The translations under genes and the position numbers were made by a program. Shown piece by piece: positions 61,801 to 64,000 of a stretch of 64,000 nt of DNA. The first letter of the stretch is position 1, and each line of letters opens with the position of its first letter. The notes below the pieces were generated by a model. That model worked only from the letters and a program-made list of their open reading frames with translations, was not told the origin of the DNA and did not search any database. Origin of the DNA: Nocardiopsis_B sediminis (lineage in GTDB: Bacteria; Actinomycetota; Actinomycetes; Streptosporangiales; Streptosporangiaceae); contig NZ_JBHSBH010000004.1 of the NCBI RefSeq assembly GCF_042650565.1, forward strand, positions 62,001-126,000, written 5' to 3'.

Positions 61801-62235
61801 ACCCTGCCCAAGTGGGAGCTTGAACGCAAGCCGGGCAAGATGAGCGCTTGCCACGATGACCTCGTACGGCGGGTCGGCCGCGTCGTGTTCATGTCCGATC
61901 AGCACCAGAAGCTCGTGGTGATCGACGGGCAGACCACGTTCATCGGGAGCATGAATGTGCTGTCCCACAAGCGCGATCGCGGACGCCGCGAGATCATGAC
62001 CATCGTGGAGAGCGCCGCCTATGCACAGCACGTCCTCCGTTTCGAACGCGTGGACCAGCTGCGCATGCCGCCGCTGTGCGGAAAGTGCGGAAACCGGATG
62101 CGGGTGGTCAAGCTGACCCAGCCGAAGAAGGATCATGGGCTCCGATGGCAGTGCCGCAGCGGGAGCGGCAGCGCCGACCTCTGCTCGGAACGCAAGTTCC
62201 CGCCGCTCCCGAAGGCGCGCAACCAGAAGGCGTGA
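58897..62235 (+). CDS. SF1 helicase fused to phospholipase-D nuclease and zinc ribbon
   Basis: A 1112-residue protein. After about 160 N-terminal residues comes a UPF1/DNA2-like SF1 helicase: Walker A GPPGTGKTE (about 185), a long coiled-coil insert (about 255-570), Walker B VDECAASS (about 605), LLGDFMQNAPIAPS, TEQHRFGGEL, TSHSFQGREFETVVFD and VAITRTRHHLFLVGD. Residues about 930-1040 form a PLD nuclease with one HKD motif (HQKLVVIDG, then GSMN, about 1003). Four cysteines (CGKCGNRM, WQC, DLC) end it. This domain set suggests DNA or RNA processing in defence. GTG at 58897 has GGAGAGG. Convergent with a HerA ATPase. Confidence 0.88.
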   Translation: MDTQGTPTPRPQWLTDATEAVRIWWRAEGGGTDRKHRGDVKVGQVLPAPDRDPGWFAVIAAETKFDETDLEAAYLAPAEGSDEIRYNLREAVNDEGRYLVRVAPHAPGEGLYLWKQGRPAGQLVKSLLDALEQMDGSGVVSAFGRGRPDPPPRNAPGRAATGLNEGQRQAFTACASPGLSMIWGPPGTGKTEVITRAIQHAQDAGKSVLLVSGTNIAVDNALERAIRRLKPDPGAMIRVGTPHLAAVADNEAVSLTALKRVRQQAKEDELRALEAEIARVRLPVAEYEEAQARLGGFDQNAYFAARDRIDASARAVDLQGQQSRQAHDAEGARQALQRATERKDAAEQAWGSLSAAAGRWNRVDALRTQISDLRARRDAALLRVHDAQHGLAAAQAEAARIAGSGLITRLRSGAQRRAAEEAVARAEQLLIGANRELGDLDGVLAREIPRLSTEIGRLEEENATAPRSAVVNAWREKEAAEEAVGSARRGFDTAARTLDRLEGEVARALARPGATEDDRALVAKADTDGLPALFAELKPLAERAEQAEKNSKGLERRREKAERELAELGRNAERVIIGQAGVVASTLAMMRMKPAVAGRSYDYVIVDECAASSVPEVVHAVSRATVGAVLLGDFMQNAPIAPSRGFGSSDSRVATWLAPRDCFSFFSVATPEQANREPACVVLTEQHRFGGELTRLANATAYGGLLRAAPGNAPSQIVFVDVDGLGESLAAVHKNPEGGGGKWWSIGGVVSRALAEQQLSTGTANTVGIVTPYRVQAALTQGILDDAGGSAKIEVGTSHSFQGREFETVVFDMVENGGGWVAEGELGSNSYKLAGLKLFNVAITRTRHHLFLVGDGTAVERATNGPLAAVRAGIDRGDITVMRVRDVIGVPEPDTLDGAARDLWDALSQYVRYTGLYDEGGVPDMLLEHIARARRSIWVWAPWVSERAAEFLPALEEAMRRGVDVRVVTLPKWELERKPGKMSACHDDLVRRVGRVVFMSDQHQKLVVIDGQTTFIGSMNVLSHKRDRGRREIMTIVESAAYAQHVLRFERVDQLRMPPLCGKCGNRMRVVKLTQPKKDHGLRWQCRSGSGSADLCSERKFPPLPKARNQKA

Positions 62236-62252
62236 CCCGCACCGGCACGGCT

Positions 62253-63998
62253 TCACCTCACCGATTTGATCCAGACGACGGTCTTGGTGCGGTCCGTGCG
62301 GCTCGGGCGTCGTTCGGTCGACCATGCCTTGCCTCGAGGGCCGAGGAGGGTCTCCAAGGCGCGGAGCACGAGCCCGTGCTCGTACGCCCAGCCTTGCGGA
62401 TCCGATGTGAGGGAGACGGGCAGCTTCTGGGAGAGGATGCGGTTCGCGGCACCCCAGGTGATGCCCTGCTCGGAGTTGAGGTCGCGGAAGAAGTCCTCCC
62501 GCTGGCGCAGGCCCTCGATGGCCGCCCTGATGTGGGTCTCCACCGCGTCGACCGTCTGGCCCGCTTCCTCGCCTGTGGTCAGGACGGCGCCGCCGGCCCT
62601 CTCGATGGCGTCGGAGAGTTCGGCCTCCAGCTCTTGGCGGAGCTGTGAGGCGTAGTTGTCCAGCGGTTCCCGGCGGTCGTCGGGGTCGGCGACCTCGTGG
62701 GAGGCCTCGAAGGAGAGGGCGCGGATCGGGATCGGGTACGGGCGCTCTCCCGCGCTCGACCAGAAGACACCATGGCCCGGGATGGGCTCGTTGAGGAGGG
62801 ACGACAGCAGGTCCGCGGAGAAGTGCGAGTTGGCCTGGCGCAGGGCGCGCAGGTCCTTCTCGGCCAAGAGGTGGAAGACGAACCAGTTGTCGCCCTGCGA
62901 CAGGATGTCGCCCGAGATCGACCCCGGCTGCTGGGTGATGAGCATCGCCCCCAGGTCGTACTTGCGGCCCTCCTTGACCCAGGACACGAACGGGCCCTCG
63001 GACTGGGTGGACGCCGAGCCCAGGATGGACTGCGCCTCCTCGATCACCGCGATGGTGGGGATCGTCCGGGAGTCCCGGCGGGTGAACTGCTCCTGGTTGT
63101 GCTCGAAGATCTCCTCCAACAGCACGCCCGCCAGCGCGAGGCCTTGGGGCCCGCGCAGCCGGGAGATGTCCACGATGCACAGCCTGCCGTCGCTCAGGGC
63201 CCGCTTCAGCGCCTGGAGCAGCCGGCTCGACGGGTCGTGCAGGGTGCTCACGATGCGGGTCATGTTCGACCTGGCCGCGATCGCCTCGTACTCCTGTCCC
63301 GCCTCCAGCCGCAGGACGTCGTTGAAGACCGCGAGGTCGGTGCCGTTGCCGCCGCGGTGCACGGCGTCGACGAGGCGGCGCCAGTTGTCGTCGCGCTTGA
63401 GTTGGCGCAGTTTGACCACGTTCTGCTGGTCCTGGCGTTCCGGCGGGATCACCATGGACACGACGCGGCTCGGCGGCAGCTCGCGAATGTCGAGTTTGAC
63501 CGTGTTGACGGCGGTGAAGGAGGCGTAGAAGTCGCTGGGCGCCTCCTTGTCGGTGAACACCACCACGCGATCGGCCAGCTCCGGGACGTCGCACAAGCCC
63601 GGGCGGCCCTTGTCGTCGGGCCAGAAGTACTCGCCGTCGGGGTCGAAGACGACGGTTCCCACGGGCACCCGCCGACCGCCGCGCTTCTCGACCGCGGGCC
63701 CCTCCTCGCGCCCGTAGAGGTTGGCGAACAACAGCTTCACCAGGTTGGACTTGCCGAAGCCGGCCCGTGCGAAGACGAGGGAGCGTCGGCTGACCAGCTG
63801 GCGGATGTCGAAGCGGGGGATGACCGCGGGCTTGCGGATCTCCAGCCGCGCATCCCCGTTGGCGCGGGGATCGCCGGCCCCGTAGACGAACTCGCCCAAG
63901 GCCAGGAAGCCGAGCTCCGCGGTGGATCCGGGGTCGGCCGTGGCCCCGGAGACGTGCCGCAGCATGTCGTCGGAGAGGAACGCGACCTTGGAGCCCAC
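62253..63998 (-). CDS. HerA/FtsK-type ATPase (DUF87), possibly incomplete at the window edge
   Basis: 581 visible residues. The HerA-type Walker A is ARAGFGKSNLVKLLFANL (about 80); Walker B and sensor segment is IAVIEEAQSIL (about 320), then LGAMLITQQPGSI. The C-terminal region (about 440-580) is helical. HerA ATPases are hexameric pumps that work with NurA-type nucleases in end resection, or with SIR2 or other effectors in phage defence. The GTG at 63998 lies two bases from the window edge, so the true start may be outside. Any partner gene would be beyond the right end. It is 17 bases from the end of the convergent helicase gene. Confidence 0.88.
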   Translation of the reverse strand: MGSKVAFLSDDMLRHVSGATADPGSTAELGFLALGEFVYGAGDPRANGDARLEIRKPAVIPRFDIRQLVSRRSLVFARAGFGKSNLVKLLFANLYGREEGPAVEKRGGRRVPVGTVVFDPDGEYFWPDDKGRPGLCDVPELADRVVVFTDKEAPSDFYASFTAVNTVKLDIRELPPSRVVSMVIPPERQDQQNVVKLRQLKRDDNWRRLVDAVHRGGNGTDLAVFNDVLRLEAGQEYEAIAARSNMTRIVSTLHDPSSRLLQALKRALSDGRLCIVDISRLRGPQGLALAGVLLEEIFEHNQEQFTRRDSRTIPTIAVIEEAQSILGSASTQSEGPFVSWVKEGRKYDLGAMLITQQPGSISGDILSQGDNWFVFHLLAEKDLRALRQANSHFSADLLSSLLNEPIPGHGVFWSSAGERPYPIPIRALSFEASHEVADPDDRREPLDNYASQLRQELEAELSDAIERAGGAVLTTGEEAGQTVDAVETHIRAAIEGLRQREDFFRDLNSEQGITWGAANRILSQKLPVSLTSDPQGWAYEHGLVLRALETLLGPRGKAWSTERRPSRTDRTKTVVWIKSVR

Positions 63999-64000
63999 GT

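Noticed and set aside
1..64000. CRISPR arrays, insertion sequences, integrases or attachment repeats that might bound the accessory island.
   Set aside because: I found no regularly spaced repeats, transposase or integrase motifs, and no tRNA fragment flanking the 42-64 kb region.

Overview
The window is high-G+C DNA from an actinobacterium. The evidence is strong third-position G/C codon bias, many GTG starts, TAGNNT-type -10 boxes, leaderless-looking mRNAs, an actinobacterial ilvB attenuator, an NdgR-type IclR regulator beside leuCD, a CofC/FbiD protein of F420 synthesis, LAXTG/LPXTG thioester surface proteins, and a DUF5753/DUF397 regulator cluster. Placing it near Nocardiopsis, Streptomonospora or Thermobifida is inference from gene order and style. 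A run of 23 N at 28895-28917 marks an assembly gap.

Positions 1-41900 are mostly conserved chromosome. The left end holds two membrane GGDEF-EAL proteins (1-1480 and 10607-13309), an FAD-linked oxidase, and the three GatCAB genes (gatC-gatA at 3420-5218 and gatB at 8511) with two paralogous cell-wall thioester proteins between them. Positions 13310-23992 are a branched-chain amino acid and serine block: ilvB-ilvN-ilvC, serA, leuB, ilvE, cimA. The leucine genes leuC-leuD follow at 32624-34642, divergent from ndgR. Between these blocks lie a DUF3152 metalloprotease, an ABM monooxygenase, two tandem SRPBCC proteins, an FAH-family hydrolase, gltX, tRNA-Gln, two tRNA-Glu genes, a TetR regulator and a PQQ-type sugar dehydrogenase. 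Then come HU, fbiD/cofC, plsC, gpsA, a PLP trans-sulfuration enzyme, ddl and an EI24-type membrane protein. GatCAB, GltX, tRNA-Gln and tRNA-Glu together supply the indirect route to Gln-tRNA(Gln).

Regulation of the branched-chain genes is the clearest new signal. Both ilvB and cimA carry a short leader ORF rich in Ile/Leu/Val codons followed by a terminator. Each leader ORF begins with GTG six bases after a -10-like hexamer, and a related palindrome (TCTCAnnAnGTGAGA-like) is centred exactly 60 bases upstream of that GTG. The best copy of the palindrome lies upstream of leuB.

Positions 42164-64000 are accessory. They hold an AbiEi/DUF559-like protein, a GmrSD-type DUF262-DUF1524 nuclease with a C-terminal RAMA domain, and a complete type I restriction system (hsdR-hsdS-hsdM) whose hsdS is visibly AT-richer. 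After these come a DUF6879 protein with a 37-residue partner, a frameshifted DUF6082 gene, a sigma-like protein, and a WhiJ/BldB-type regulator cluster with signs of decay (DUF5753 protein lacking its helix-turn-helix, DUF397 protein with an internal duplication). The right end has a SEC-C protein and a large SF1 helicase fused to a phospholipase-D nuclease and a zinc ribbon, convergent with a HerA-type ATPase that reaches the window edge. This right half reads as a defence and regulatory island.
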